From Geothermobacter hydrogeniphilus (GTDB lineage Bacteria; Desulfobacterota; Desulfuromonadia; Desulfuromonadales; Geothermobacteraceae), in NCBI RefSeq assembly GCF_002093115.1, contig NZ_NAAD01000003.1, positions 124,001 through 188,000 on the forward strand: a stretch of DNA of 64,000 nt, given 5' to 3'. This document shows, one piece after another, positions 11,104-20,437 of this stretch. A program made the position numbers and the translations under genes. The notes below the pieces were generated by a model. The model was given only the letters and a program-made list of their open reading frames with translations, was not told the origin of the DNA and ran no database searches. The number at the start of each line of letters is the position of its first letter. Within the stretch, counting starts at the first letter, position 1.

Positions 11104-12032
11104 AAAACGGGCTGCAACAGCTCTTTGACAACCTCAGCAAGTCGGGCGGGGTGCTGCGTCGCCACGAACCGCTCAGTCGCTGGACCAGTTGGCGGGTCGG
11201 CGGACCGGCGGACCTCTTTTATCAGCCGGAGAATGCGGAGCAGCTGCTTTCGGCTCTGAAACAGGCGGTTCGATGTGGTCAGCCCTGGACGGTGATCGGC
11301 GCCGGCAGCAATCTGCTGGTACGCGATGGCGGTATTCGCGGACTGGTCATCCAGACCCGCCGCCTGGACGGTCTGCAGATCGGCGCTGATGGTCATGTTG
11401 TGGCCGAGTGCGGGTTGTGGCTGCCGCTGCTGGTACGGCGCTGCGTTGCTTCCGGCCTGGCCGGGCTGGAGGAACTGGCCGGAATTCCCGGTACTGTCGG
11501 CGGCGCCCTGGTGACCAATGCCGGGGCCCATGGCCGGAGCATCGGCGACTGTCTGCGGCAGGTGGACCTGTTCAATGCCGGTCGATGTGAGACCTGGAGC
11601 GCCGCGGAGGTCGGATGCGTGTATCGCGGATCCAATATCGGTCCCGGGCAGTTGGTGTTGCGGGTTGCCCTGCAACTGCAGCAGGGGGAGCGGACACAGT
11701 TGCAGAACCGGGTTGACGCATTGCTGACGGCCAGGCGTCGTTCTCAGGCGGTCGGTGGAGCCAACGCCGGTTCGGTGTTCAAGAACCCGCCGGGAGAGGC
11801 GGCCTGGAAGCTGATTGATGCCGCCGGATTGCGCGGCCTGGCCGTCGGGCCGGCCCAGGTTTCACCGCGACATGCCAATTTTATCGTCAATCGCGGCGGT
11901 GCCGGTGCCGGGCAGATACTCGAGCTGATCGGGCTGGTACGGGAAAAAGTCAGAACTTGCTGTGGAGTGGAACTGGAAACCGAAGTGAAGGTGGTCGGTG
12001 AAGACAACCCGGACCGCCCGGCGGAGGAATAG
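11100..12032 (+). CDS. murB: UDP-N-acetylenolpyruvoylglucosamine reductase
   Basis: FAD enzyme that uses NADPH to form UDP-MurNAc, supplying MurC. 310 residues. The FAD-binding motif [15 protein letters not shown] is clear, and the [10 protein letters not shown] segment with [10 protein letters not shown] near the end matches the shorter MurB type that lacks the E. coli insertion. It overlaps the murC stop. Sitting next to murC inside the dcw cluster is common in this lineage and in many others. Confidence 0.96.
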   Translation: MKNGLQQLFDNLSKSGGVLRRHEPLSRWTSWRVGGPADLFYQPENAEQLLSALKQAVRCGQPWTVIGAGSNLLVRDGGIRGLVIQTRRLDGLQIGADGHVVAECGLWLPLLVRRCVASGLAGLEELAGIPGTVGGALVTNAGAHGRSIGDCLRQVDLFNAGRCETWSAAEVGCVYRGSNIGPGQLVLRVALQLQQGERTQLQNRVDALLTARRRSQAVGGANAGSVFKNPPGEAAWKLIDAAGLRGLAVGPAQVSPRHANFIVNRGGAGAGQILELIGLVREKVRTCCGVELETEVKVVGEDNPDRPAEE

Positions 12033-12041
12033 GACAGCAGC

Positions 12042-12974
12042 ATGAGGTTGAGTCAACAACAGATACGCAACGCCACGATCGGCATTCTCTATGGAGGGCT
12101 TTCCGCTGAGCGGGAGATTTCCCTGCGGACCGGGAAGGCGGTTGAGAAGGCGTTGACCGGGCTCGGCTACCGGACTGTCGGCATCGATGCCGGGCGTGAC
12201 CTCGCCGCCCAGTTGCGGCAGGCCGGGGTCGAGGTCGCCTTTATCGCCCTGCACGGGCGCTATGGCGAGGACGGCACGGTGCAGGGGATGCTGGAGCTGA
12301 TGGGCATTCCCTACACCGGCAGCGGGGTTCTGGCCTCGGCTCTGGCGATGGACAAGGTGGCGACCAAGAAAATCCTCCTCCACCACGAGCTGCCGACGCC
12401 GGGTTTCGCGGTGTTGACTGCCGGTGAAGATCGGAGTTCGCTGCTTGAGCGCTGCCGCCATTTTCCGCTGGTGGTCAAGCCGTCCCGCGAGGGTTCGACC
12501 ATCGGCATCAGCATTGTCCATGACCGGGAAGAGCTGCAGGCCGGGCTGGATGAAGCCTTGAAATGCGATTCGCTGGTGCTGGTCGAGGATTACATCGAGG
12601 GCCTGGAGGTGACCGTCAGCGTATTGTGCGATCAGGTGCTGCCGATCATCCAGATCGTCCCGAAGGACGGGTTCTACGATTACAACGCCAAGTACACCGC
12701 CGGGCAGACCGAATACCTGCTGCCGGCGCCCCTGCCGGCGGTCCTCTACGAACGTCTGCAGCAGGTGTCGCTGCGGGCCTGTCGGGCGCTCGGCTGCCGC
12801 GGTGCGGCGCGGGTCGATTTCATGGTGCGCGAGCGGGAGTTCTATTGTCTTGAAGTGAACACCATTCCGGGAATGACCGAGACCAGCCTGCTGCCGAAGG
12901 CGGCGGCCGAAGCGGGGCTGGATTTCGCCGAACTGGTCGAACGGATGCTGCTCGATGCCGGATTGAATAGGTAG
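12042..12974 (+). CDS. ddl: D-alanine:D-alanine ligase
   Basis: ATP-grasp ligase making D-Ala-D-Ala for MurF. 310 residues: N-terminal GGLSAEREISL, the HGRYGEDGTVQGMLE stretch, KPSREGSTIG in the ATP-binding region, and the catalytic LEVNTIPGMT near the C-terminus. The gene follows murB by 9 bases. The subtype letter (A or B) cannot be set from sequence alone, but the dcw location matches ddlB in E. coli. Confidence 0.96.
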   Translation: MRLSQQQIRNATIGILYGGLSAEREISLRTGKAVEKALTGLGYRTVGIDAGRDLAAQLRQAGVEVAFIALHGRYGEDGTVQGMLELMGIPYTGSGVLASALAMDKVATKKILLHHELPTPGFAVLTAGEDRSSLLERCRHFPLVVKPSREGSTIGISIVHDREELQAGLDEALKCDSLVLVEDYIEGLEVTVSVLCDQVLPIIQIVPKDGFYDYNAKYTAGQTEYLLPAPLPAVLYERLQQVSLRACRALGCRGAARVDFMVREREFYCLEVNTIPGMTETSLLPKAAAEAGLDFAELVERMLLDAGLNR

Positions 12975-13014
12975 CGGAAAAGAGTTCGCCGACGCTGCGG
13001 ACAGGGGATGAGGG

Positions 13015-13860
13015 ATGCGCGATTTCAAGTCGCCGGCTGTGAAAAAAAAGACCCGGGGCAACCGGCGCAAGCAGCAGAAGAAACAGCGCAACTGGCGCAA
13101 GCTGCTGCGGCGGGCGATGCGGTCGCTGGTTTTTTTCTGCAGTGCCGCGCTGGTGGTCGGTGGTGGTCTTCTGGCATCCCGCCTCTTGCTTGACTGGGGC
13201 TATTTCAAGGTGGAAACCATCCGCGTCGAGCATCAGCAGCGGGTCTCGAAGGAAGCGATCCTGGAACTGTCGAATATCCGACCCGGGGTGTCGATCTTCT
13301 CCCTTGACCTGGAACGAATCGGTCAGAAGATCGAGGAAAACCCCTGGATCGCGACCGCCAGCGTGAAACGTATTTTCCCGCGTGACGTGGTGATCGATGT
13401 CGTCGAGCGGACTCCGGCGGCGGTCCTGAGCCTGGGGTATCTCTACTACGTGGATTGGGATGGGGAAATTTTCAAATTGCTGGACGCCGAGGACCGACTC
13501 GATTTTCCGGTGATCAGCGGGGTCTCCAAGGAGGATCTGCTGAAACGTCCGCGCCAGACCCGTGAGAAGCTGCGGGAGGTGATGCAGTTGCTGCGGGAAA
13601 TCGAGACCCGGCAGGGATTCAACCTGGATGACCTGTCGGAAATTCACCTCAGCGACAGTGAGGGCATCGAGCTGATGACCTATGTCGGCGGGGTGCCGAT
13701 TCGCCTGGGATTCGGTCATTATGCCGCGAAGCTTGATCGGCTGGAAAAGATCTACAAGGAACTGCAGCCAAAACTGATGGCTCTTAAATCGATCGATCTG
13801 AATGTTGCCGACCGGGTGATTGTTCGGGTCGCGACGAACATGACGGTTGGGAAGGGTTAG
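13015..13860 (+). CDS. ftsQ: Cell division protein FtsQ/DivIB
   Basis: Bitopic divisome protein that scaffolds FtsL and FtsB in the periplasm. 281 residues: a very basic cytoplasmic tail (KKKTRGNRRKQQKKQ) at about 8-30, one membrane helix near 40-60, then a POTRA domain (YFKVETIRVEHQQRVSKEAI) and the FtsQ domain. The ATG at 13015 follows a GGGATGAGGG stretch. Position between ddl and ftsA and domain order leave little doubt. Confidence 0.95.
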   Translation: MRDFKSPAVKKKTRGNRRKQQKKQRNWRKLLRRAMRSLVFFCSAALVVGGGLLASRLLLDWGYFKVETIRVEHQQRVSKEAILELSNIRPGVSIFSLDLERIGQKIEENPWIATASVKRIFPRDVVIDVVERTPAAVLSLGYLYYVDWDGEIFKLLDAEDRLDFPVISGVSKEDLLKRPRQTREKLREVMQLLREIETRQGFNLDDLSEIHLSDSEGIELMTYVGGVPIRLGFGHYAAKLDRLEKIYKELQPKLMALKSIDLNVADRVIVRVATNMTVGKG

Positions 13861-13876
13861 CCCAAGGGGGTAGGTT

Positions 13877-15106
13877 ATGAGTACAAAACGTGAAAATCTG
13901 ATTGTCGGTCTCGATATCGGCACCACCAAGATCTGCGCCATTGTCGGCAGCGCCACCGAAGAAGGGCTCGATATCGTCGGTATCGGCACGGCGCCGTCGA
14001 AAGGTCTGCGCAAAGGGGTGGTGATCAATATCGAGAGCACCGTCGAGGCGATCCGCAAGGCGCTGCAGGAGGCGGAACTGATGGCCGGCTGTGAAATCAA
14101 GTCGGTTTTCGCCGGCATCGCCGGCGGGCACATCAAGGGCCTCAATTCGCAGGGGGTGATCGCGGTCAAGAACCGCGAGGTGACCCAGGAGGATATCCGC
14201 CGGGTGATTGACGCCGCCAAGGCGATCGCCATCCCCATGGATCGCGAGGTGATTCACATCCTGCCCCAGGAATTCATCATCGACGACCAGGACGGCATCA
14301 AGGAGCCGCTCGGCATGAGCGGCGTGCGGCTGGAAGCCAAGGTCCATATCGTCACCGGGGCGGTGGCCAGTGCCCAGAACATCATCAAGAGCTGCCAGCG
14401 TTCGGGGGTGGATGTCGCCGACATCGCCCTGGAGCAGCTGGCATCGAGCGAAGCGGTGCTCTCTCCCGATGAAAAGGAGCTGGGCGTGGCGATGGTCGAT
14501 ATCGGCGGCGGCACCACCGACGTGGCGATCTTCTCGGAAGGGGCGATCAAGCATACCGCGGTGCTGTCCCTCGGCGGCAACCACCTGACCAATGACATCG
14601 CCGTCGGATTGCGGACGCCGATGGCGGAAGCGGAGATGATCAAGCAGAAATACGGCTGCTGCCTGGCGGCGATGATCGGCAAGGACGAGACCATCGAGGT
14701 GCCTTCGGTCGGTGGCCGCGAGCCGCGGGTTCTGTCCCGGCAACTGCTGGCCGAGATTCTTGAACCGCGGGTGGAGGAAATCTTCTCGCTGGTTAATCGG
14801 GAGATTGTCCGCAGCGGATTCGAGGACATGATCGCTTCGGGCGTGGTCCTGACCGGCGGCAGCGTGATCCTGCCGGGGATGCCGGAGCTGGCGGAGCAGA
14901 TTTTCAACCTGCCGGTACGGCGCGGAGTCCCGCAGGGAATCGGTGGTCTGATCGACGTGGTCAATTCACCGATCTACGCCACCGGTGTCGGGCTGGTGAA
15001 ATATGGCAGCCGTAACCTGCAGACGAAGAATTTCAGTATCGGTCAGGAAAATATTTTCGACAAGGTCATCCGTCGGATGAAGGACTGGTTCGGCGAGTTT
15101 TTCTGA
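13877..15106 (+). CDS. ftsA: Actin-like division protein FtsA
   Basis: Tethers FtsZ filaments to the membrane. 409 residues. Actin-fold nucleotide loops are visible: DIGTTKICAIVG near the N-terminus, DIGGGTTDVAIF in the middle, and the adenosine loop TGGSVILPG. The C-terminal FDKVIRRMKDWFGEFF is the amphipathic membrane-targeting helix. Immediately upstream of ftsZ. Confidence 0.97.
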   Translation: MSTKRENLIVGLDIGTTKICAIVGSATEEGLDIVGIGTAPSKGLRKGVVINIESTVEAIRKALQEAELMAGCEIKSVFAGIAGGHIKGLNSQGVIAVKNREVTQEDIRRVIDAAKAIAIPMDREVIHILPQEFIIDDQDGIKEPLGMSGVRLEAKVHIVTGAVASAQNIIKSCQRSGVDVADIALEQLASSEAVLSPDEKELGVAMVDIGGGTTDVAIFSEGAIKHTAVLSLGGNHLTNDIAVGLRTPMAEAEMIKQKYGCCLAAMIGKDETIEVPSVGGREPRVLSRQLLAEILEPRVEEIFSLVNREIVRSGFEDMIASGVVLTGGSVILPGMPELAEQIFNLPVRRGVPQGIGGLIDVVNSPIYATGVGLVKYGSRNLQTKNFSIGQENIFDKVIRRMKDWFGEFF

Positions 15107-15203
15107 GCCGGTTGTTGAGTCCGCCGGTTTGAAGCTAAAGAGTTGTGTCAACCCAAGGGGCGGGAACGGAGAACCCGCGCCACACCAGGAAAGGGAGGGA
15201 GTT

Positions 15204-16349
15204 ATGTTTGAATTTGATGAAACGATGGACCAGGGTGCACGGATCAAGGTCATCGGAGTCGGAGGCGGGGGCGGCAATGCCGTCAACACCATGATCGCGT
15301 CCGGTGTCGCGGGAGTCGATTTTGTGACCGCCAATACGGACGCCCAGGCGCTGCGGGCCAGCAAGTCGCCGATGAAGGTGCAGCTCGGCGGCAAGCTGAC
15401 CAAGGGGCTCGGTGCCGGTGCTAATCCGGAGGTCGGTCGCGAGGCCGCCCTCGAGGACCGGGCGCGGCTGGCGGAACTGCTCGAAGGGGCCGACATGGTG
15501 TTCATCGCCGCCGGGCTCGGCGGCGGTACCGGGACCGGGGCTGCGCCGGTGATCGCCGAGGTGGCGCGCGAGGTCGGCGCGTTGACCGTCGGGGTGGTGA
15601 CCAAGCCCTTCAGCCACGAGGGCAAGCAGCGCATGGCCAGGGCCGAAGAGGGCGTTAATGCGCTCAAGGAAGTGGTCGATTCACTGATCCTGATCCCCAA
15701 CGACCGGCTGATCGGGCTGGCGGGCAAGAATATGAGCATCCTCGACGCCTTCAAGCCGGCCGATGACGTGCTGCGCCAGGCGGTGCAGGGGATTTCCGAC
15801 CTGATCACCACCCACGGCATGATCAACGTTGACTTTGCCGATGTCAAGGCGGCGATGAGCGAACGCGGCATGGCGATGATGGGCATCGGCGTCGGTTCCG
15901 GCGAAAAACGGGCCGCCGAGGCTGCCCAGGCGGCGATTTCCAGCCCGCTGCTGGAGGAGATCGACATCTCCGGCGCCAAGGGTGTGCTGGTCAACATCAC
16001 CGGTTCCGCCAGTATGACCATGGAGGATTTCGAGGAAGTTTCGCGGATCGTGCATGAAAAGGTTCACGATGAGGCCAACATCTTCATCGGCCTGGTGATC
16101 AACGAGGAGATGGGCGATGCCATCAAGGTGACCGCCATCGCCACCGGATTCGGCGATTCCTTCGAGCAGGCGCAGCGCGGCAGCGAGATCCTCAAGACCA
16201 ATGCCGTTGCTCCGGTGAGCAAGGTCGATCGTGATCTGCCGACCTTCATTCGCCGGCGGCAGATGGAAAATCCGCGGGCCTTTGCCGGGGGGATGAGCGA
16301 GGAGGATGAGTATGATATTCCGACATTCCTCCGCAAACGCGTCGATTAG
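15204..16349 (+). CDS. ftsZ: Tubulin-like division GTPase FtsZ
   Basis: Forms the Z-ring. 381 residues from the ATG at 15204, which follows a GGGAGGGAG ribosome-binding site; an in-frame start farther up (15129) would add a non-conserved leader. The tubulin signature GGGTGTG is at about residues 106-112, with the T7 synergy loop NVDFADVK further on. The C-terminal peptide DIPTFLRKR, the docking site for FtsA and others, is intact. Last gene of the cluster; the next 700 bases carry no gene. Confidence 0.98.
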   Translation: MFEFDETMDQGARIKVIGVGGGGGNAVNTMIASGVAGVDFVTANTDAQALRASKSPMKVQLGGKLTKGLGAGANPEVGREAALEDRARLAELLEGADMVFIAAGLGGGTGTGAAPVIAEVAREVGALTVGVVTKPFSHEGKQRMARAEEGVNALKEVVDSLILIPNDRLIGLAGKNMSILDAFKPADDVLRQAVQGISDLITTHGMINVDFADVKAAMSERGMAMMGIGVGSGEKRAAEAAQAAISSPLLEEIDISGAKGVLVNITGSASMTMEDFEEVSRIVHEKVHDEANIFIGLVINEEMGDAIKVTAIATGFGDSFEQAQRGSEILKTNAVAPVSKVDRDLPTFIRRRQMENPRAFAGGMSEEDEYDIPTFLRKRVD

Positions 16350-16354
16350 GAGGT

Positions 16355-16476
16355 AGGGGCGGTTCTTTTCCGCCAACTTAAGCGTTGCCGGTTTCTTCGC
16401 TTGTGCGACGTAGCTGTCGCTACGCCTCCGCGCTCATCGACCGGACGCCTTGATTTGGCGAAAAATCCCTCGCCCT
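16355..16476. repeat. Long imperfect palindrome, copy 1 (GTAGC/GCTAC core)
   Basis: Outer arms GGGGCGG...CCGCCAA pair with TTGGCG...CGCCC, an inner GCGTTGCCGGT pairs with ACCGGACGCC, and the centre is CGTAGCTGTCGCTACG. It begins 6 bases after the ftsZ stop codon. The same design recurs at 16531 and 28347, with related but diverged palindromes elsewhere in the window. Confidence 0.85.
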
Positions 16477-16530
16477 TGGAACGGTAGGGGAGGGGACGCT
16501 CTCGGGGACTGTCCCCCTCGCAGTTGGTCA

Positions 16531-16649
16531 GGGGCGGTTCTTTTCCGCCAACTCTGCGTTGCGTTCCTCTTCGCTTGTGCGACATAGCTGCCGCTATGTC
16601 TCCGCGCTCATCGGGACGCGCCTTGATTTGGCGAAAAATCCCTCGCCCT
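16531..16649. repeat. Long imperfect palindrome, copy 2
   Basis: Near-duplicate of the element at 16355, with the same outer arms (GGGGCGGTTCTTTTCCGCC and GGCGAAAAATCCCTCGCCC) and a centre reading CATAGCTGCCGCTATG. Compensating C-to-T and G-to-A changes keep the central stem paired compared with copy 1, which suggests the folded form matters. Confidence 0.83.
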
Positions 16650-16893
16650 TGGAACGGCGGAGGAAGAGTGGCGCTCCCGGGGACTGTCCCCGCGGTGGGA
16701 CTGTCCCCCTTGAAGTAGGCAGGTGCGGGGATGCAGACAGAAGGGGTTTTGCTTTGCGCCTCTGCGTCTTTGCGCCTCTGCGCGAGACAGGTTTCTTGTT
16801 TGTCCGTATGTACGGTTCGGATACCCCGGTACCGGTGTTCTCCGCCCGGTATGTTTGACGGGGAGACCGTCCATGTTGTGTCATCCTCCCTCC

Positions 16894-16921
16894 AGGGGCC
16901 GCCCAGCGGCCCCTCTTTTTT
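16894..16921 (+). terminator. Intrinsic terminator
   Basis: A 9-bp stem AGGGGCCGC / GCGGCCCCT with a 3-base loop is followed by CTTTTTT. It points along the + strand, about 545 bases after ftsZ, and is the first convincing terminator downstream of the division cluster. Confidence 0.85.
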
Positions 16922-17047
16922 CGTGCTTGGACGCTCTTTTTCACTCCCCAGGGTTTTGATTTTCTTGGCGCCTTGGTGTCTTGGCGGCCCAAACGTTGTA
17001 AATCATACTCTCTTTACCCGAACCGGCAGAAATGCCAAGATACACTC

Positions 17048-18778
17048 ATGGCTTCACCACGACTGATTGAAAAGGCCAGGCGGCGTCTGACGGTCGAAAC
17101 CGGGGTGCGTTCCAACCCCTGGGGCGGGCGGTTGAGCGTCGCGCTGGTATTCCCCAATACCTATCACCAGGCGATGAGCAACCTCGGGTTTCTGACCGTC
17201 TATCGCCTGCTCAACAGCCGCGACGACACCCTGGCGGAGCGTTTTTTTCTGCCCGATCCGGAGGATCTCAAGGAGCATCAGCGGACGAAGACGCCGCTTT
17301 TTTCTCTCGAATCGGGACGGCCGCTGAGTGATTTCGACCTGGTGGCGTTTTCGATTTCCTTTGAAAACGATTTCCTCAACCTGCCGGTTCTGTTCGAACT
17401 GGGCCGCCTGCCGCTGATGCGTGCACAGCGCAACGCCTGGCACCCGCTGGTGATCTGCGGCGGGGTCTGTGCTTTTCTCAATCCGGAGCCGCTGGCCGAC
17501 ATCATCGACCTGTTCGTGGTCGGGGAAGGGGAGGTGATTCTCCCCGCGCTTCTGGAGGGTCTGCTCGCAACGGAAGGAATGGATCGACCCGAGCTGCTTG
17601 GTCGTCTGGCCAAGGTTCAGGGGTGCTATGTTCCGTCTGCCTATGTCGTGGAAGCCATGCCGGATGGGAACCTGATCGCCGGGCCTCCCCTTGGGGATGC
17701 TCCGCAGCGGGTTCGACGGCAATGGCTGGCTGATCTCGACGCGTCACCGACCGGATCGGACATCCTGACTGAGGAGACCGAGTTCAGTGACATGTACCTG
17801 GCCGAAGTTTCCCGCGGCTGCAGCCGCGGCTGCAGGTTCTGCGCCGCGGGTTATATCTATCTGCCGCCCCGCGAACGGGGGTTGAGCAGTCTCACCGATC
17901 AGGTGGAAACGGGACTCTGTCAGCGACGGCGCATCGGTCTGGTCGGGGCGGCGGTTTCCGATTATTCACAGCTTGAGGCCCTGAATGCCGAAATTCTCAA
18001 CCGGGAAGGAGAAATATCGGTCGCCAGCCTGCGTATCGATTCTCTCACCGCGGCTGAAGTGGAGGCCCTTAAAGCCGCCGGACACCGGACCCTGGCACTG
18101 GCTCCCGAAGCGGGCAGCCAGCGGATGCGTGACCTGATCAACAAGCAGTTGTCGCGCGATCAGATCCTGGCGGCCGTCGACCTGCTCGGTGAAAAAGGAA
18201 TTCTGAATCTGAAGCTCTATTTTCTTATCGGGCTTCCGGGAGAAACGCATGCCGATATCGAAGAAATGGTCGACCTGGTGGTGGAGATTCGGGACCGCTG
18301 GCTGGCGCACGGCCGTTCTCTCGGGAGGATCGGCAATCTGCTGCTCTCGGTCAATCCTTTTATCCCGAAACCCTCCACACCGTTTCAGTGGGCCCCGATG
18401 GCGGAGATGCGGGTTTTGAAAAGAACCTTGAAATATCTTCAGCAGCAGATCGGGCGGTTGCCCAATACCGAACTGCATCATGAATCCCTGCGTGCGGCGC
18501 GCCTGCAGGGAGCCCTTGCTCGCGGCGACCGTCGATTCGGTCAGCTGTTGCCGGAACTCGCCGCTGGAAAATCGCTGGAGTCCTGTTGTGCCGACGTCGG
18601 CCTGGATCTGGCCGGAATGCTCCATCGACAGCGCCCGGAAAAGACACGTTTCCCCTGGGAGATTCTCGATATCGGCGTCTCTCGCGACTACCTGTGGCGG
18701 GAATACCGGCGTGCCCTTGATGGTCTCAAAACCCCGCCCTGCCGTCCCGGTTGCCGGCGCTGCGGCATCTGTCATTGA
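17048..18778 (+). CDS. B12-binding-like radical SAM protein
   Basis: 576 residues. An N-terminal region resembling the cobalamin-binding-like domain (VALVFPNTYHQAMSNLGF, then ICGGVCAFLNPEPL and VVGEGE) precedes a radical SAM core whose cluster motif is CSRGCRFCAAG. The C-terminus ends in a Cys cluster, CRPGCRRCGIC. This layout matches the conserved radical SAM family of TIGR03960 type; in many bacteria it sits with a DUF2344 protein and RNase G, neither of which is present here. The substrate is not known to me. Start at 17048 (MASPRLIEKARRRL) rather than the in-frame ATG at 16973, which lies in the repeat region. Confidence 0.88.
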   Translation: MASPRLIEKARRRLTVETGVRSNPWGGRLSVALVFPNTYHQAMSNLGFLTVYRLLNSRDDTLAERFFLPDPEDLKEHQRTKTPLFSLESGRPLSDFDLVAFSISFENDFLNLPVLFELGRLPLMRAQRNAWHPLVICGGVCAFLNPEPLADIIDLFVVGEGEVILPALLEGLLATEGMDRPELLGRLAKVQGCYVPSAYVVEAMPDGNLIAGPPLGDAPQRVRRQWLADLDASPTGSDILTEETEFSDMYLAEVSRGCSRGCRFCAAGYIYLPPRERGLSSLTDQVETGLCQRRRIGLVGAAVSDYSQLEALNAEILNREGEISVASLRIDSLTAAEVEALKAAGHRTLALAPEAGSQRMRDLINKQLSRDQILAAVDLLGEKGILNLKLYFLIGLPGETHADIEEMVDLVVEIRDRWLAHGRSLGRIGNLLLSVNPFIPKPSTPFQWAPMAEMRVLKRTLKYLQQQIGRLPNTELHHESLRAARLQGALARGDRRFGQLLPELAAGKSLESCCADVGLDLAGMLHRQRPEKTRFPWEILDIGVSRDYLWREYRRALDGLKTPPCRPGCRRCGICH

Positions 18779-19121
18779 ATTCCCCTCCCGGGGAGGATGA
18801 TGCTCCGGCTCCGCCACTGTGGATCTGCGCAGCCGTTTTTTACGGACCTTCGCACGACTGATTAAAACCGCGTTTTACAACTTGCCTCGCATCTTTTTCC
18901 TGCTAAACTCAACCCATTATCTGTGCATTGTGAAAGGCCGTCCTGTCCGTGGCCTGTGACGGGTTGTTCCATGAAAACCCACTCCTGCGTTTCGTAACCA
19001 CCTCCCCTTATCGCCCCGCCGGCGGCGATATTCCTGAACCGGGTTGCGAAAAGAACCGATAAGAACGGGTCAACACTGTGGATGCCGGGATCGTTTTTCC
19101 GGCCGATGAGGAGGTTCCCCG
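18779..19121. other. Intergenic region upstream of the cytochrome operon
   Basis: 343 bases with no gene. It contains a short CCTCCCGGGGAGG palindrome just after the radical SAM gene and, immediately before the next ATG, a GAGGAGG ribosome-binding site. I looked for the c-di-GMP/cGAMP (GEMM) riboswitch motifs known upstream of some Geobacter cytochrome genes and did not see them. The promoter of the operon should lie here but I cannot place it. Confidence 0.6.
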
Positions 19122-20408
19122 ATGAAAGTGCGTTTTTGTGTAGCCAGGGGGCTGTTGCTGGCCGTTCTGGCTCTGCTGGCACTGCCGATGAACAGTGCCG
19201 CGGTCGAATTGCGGGTGCAGTCCGATACCCTGCTGCGGATTTTTGAGCGGGATACCACGAGCGGTACCGATAAACTGGTCTCTCCGGGGTACGAATACCT
19301 GCAGGTTGACATGGGCAGCCTTTCGGAGGCCGGGCTCTCGTTTCACGCCTACGGCTGGGGCCGTTACGATTTTGCCGACAATGATTTTTACCAGGCTGCC
19401 GATGCCGGGGAACTGCTTTACGGTTATCTTGAGTACAAGCGGGAAAACGCCAATCTCAATGTCCGTCTCGGTCGGCAGTATATTTTTGAGGGGGTGGCCA
19501 ATGAATCGGTTGACGGTCTGCGCCTCAGTTCAGATTTGAGCGAAAATATTTCCGCTTCGATCTATGCCGGTCAGCCGGTCGGGCTTGATTCGACCAGCGG
19601 CCGCAGCGGCGACAGCATCTATGGCGGTCGGGTCGCCCTGCACAAGATGAGTCTCGGCGAAGTCGGGCTCTCCTACAAGAATATCCAGAATGACAGCGAT
19701 ACCGCCGAGGAGATGGCCGGTGTCGATATCGCCCTCTACCTGCCGAAGGGCATCAACTTTTTCGGCAACTCCAGTTACAACCTCGACAGCAACGGCTTCG
19801 CCGAACATTCCTATGAACTGAACATCCCCTATGAGAGTCTCCGTTTTCGTCCTTTCTTCCAGATGTTCAATTACGCGGATTACTTCTCGACCGGGGCCAA
19901 CAGCGTTAACCCCTTCCGGGTGCTGGGAACCGGTGACGAGGAGATCAATATCTACGGCATCGATCTGAGTTGGCTCCAGTCGGAGGCCTGGACTTTCGTC
20001 GGCAAATTCAAGTACTACGACTACGACCAGGCCGACGGCAACCAGTACTACGGTCTGGCGGCCACCTGGCATCCCGGAGAAGCCACCGATCTTGGTGGTG
20101 AAGTCGGCTACCTCAATGGTGACCTGAGCAAGAACACCTACCTGCTGACCCGCCTGTTCGCGACGGTTGACCAGTTGGGGGACAAGCTCTGGCTTGATTT
20201 CCTGACCGGCGATATCGTCTACGCGAGCTACGATCAGGATATCTACGGCGAGGATTACTCGTTGTTTGTTTCCCTGGGGACCGGCAAGACTTTCCTGGAC
20301 GGTCGATTGCGGGTCAAGCTTTCCGGTGACTACAGCCAGGACCCCTATTTCGATGACGACCTGCGAGGTCTGCTCAGCCTGACTTACAATTACGATCACG
20401 GTCTTTGA
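19122..20408 (+). CDS. Outer-membrane beta-barrel (porin-like) protein of the cytochrome operon
   Basis: 428 residues. A signal peptide (basic MKVRFCVARG, hydrophobic core, cleavage near ...NSAA/VELR at about residue 27) is followed by alternating polar/hydrophobic strands rich in Tyr, Asp and Gly, with many aromatic strand ends (KYYDYDQ, YNYDHGL at the C-terminus), as in barrels. A strong GAGGAGG site precedes the ATG. No Cys or heme motif in the mature part. It is followed within 30 bases by a heme lipoprotein and then a giant multiheme lipoprotein; in porin-cytochrome conduits a barrel encloses a periplasmic cytochrome to pass electrons across the outer membrane, so a similar role is inferred. 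I cannot name the family. Confidence 0.75.
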   Translation: MKVRFCVARGLLLAVLALLALPMNSAAVELRVQSDTLLRIFERDTTSGTDKLVSPGYEYLQVDMGSLSEAGLSFHAYGWGRYDFADNDFYQAADAGELLYGYLEYKRENANLNVRLGRQYIFEGVANESVDGLRLSSDLSENISASIYAGQPVGLDSTSGRSGDSIYGGRVALHKMSLGEVGLSYKNIQNDSDTAEEMAGVDIALYLPKGINFFGNSSYNLDSNGFAEHSYELNIPYESLRFRPFFQMFNYADYFSTGANSVNPFRVLGTGDEEINIYGIDLSWLQSEAWTFVGKFKYYDYDQADGNQYYGLAATWHPGEATDLGGEVGYLNGDLSKNTYLLTRLFATVDQLGDKLWLDFLTGDIVYASYDQDIYGEDYSLFVSLGTGKTFLDGRLRVKLSGDYSQDPYFDDDLRGLLSLTYNYDHGL

Positions 20409-20437
20409 TGCCGTTTGTGCCCGACAGGAGTCCGACC

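Larger units (their letters stand above)
16350..17047. other. Repeat-rich intergenic stretch after the division cluster
   Basis: 698 bases without a credible gene. In order it holds two copies of a 120-bp imperfect palindrome, two GGGGACTGTCCCC-type short palindromes (near 16504 and 16683), a run of TTTGCGCCTCTGCG-like units near 16755-16790, an intrinsic terminator, and a TTCTTGGCGCCTTGGTGTCTTGG segment (split here: TTCTTGGCGCC then TTGGTGTCTTGG) near 16965 that recurs elsewhere in the window. Open frames here are on repeats and look spurious. Confidence 0.85.

Noticed and set aside
16355-16649. Small proteins encoded by the two palindromes after ftsZ
   Set aside because: Open frames follow the arms of repeated elements in both directions and lack ribosome-binding sites.
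18779-19121. Possible GEMM (c-di-GMP/cGAMP) riboswitch upstream of the cytochrome operon
   Set aside because: Conserved GEMM core motifs such as CACGCACAGGGCAAACC or GCAAAGCC are not present.
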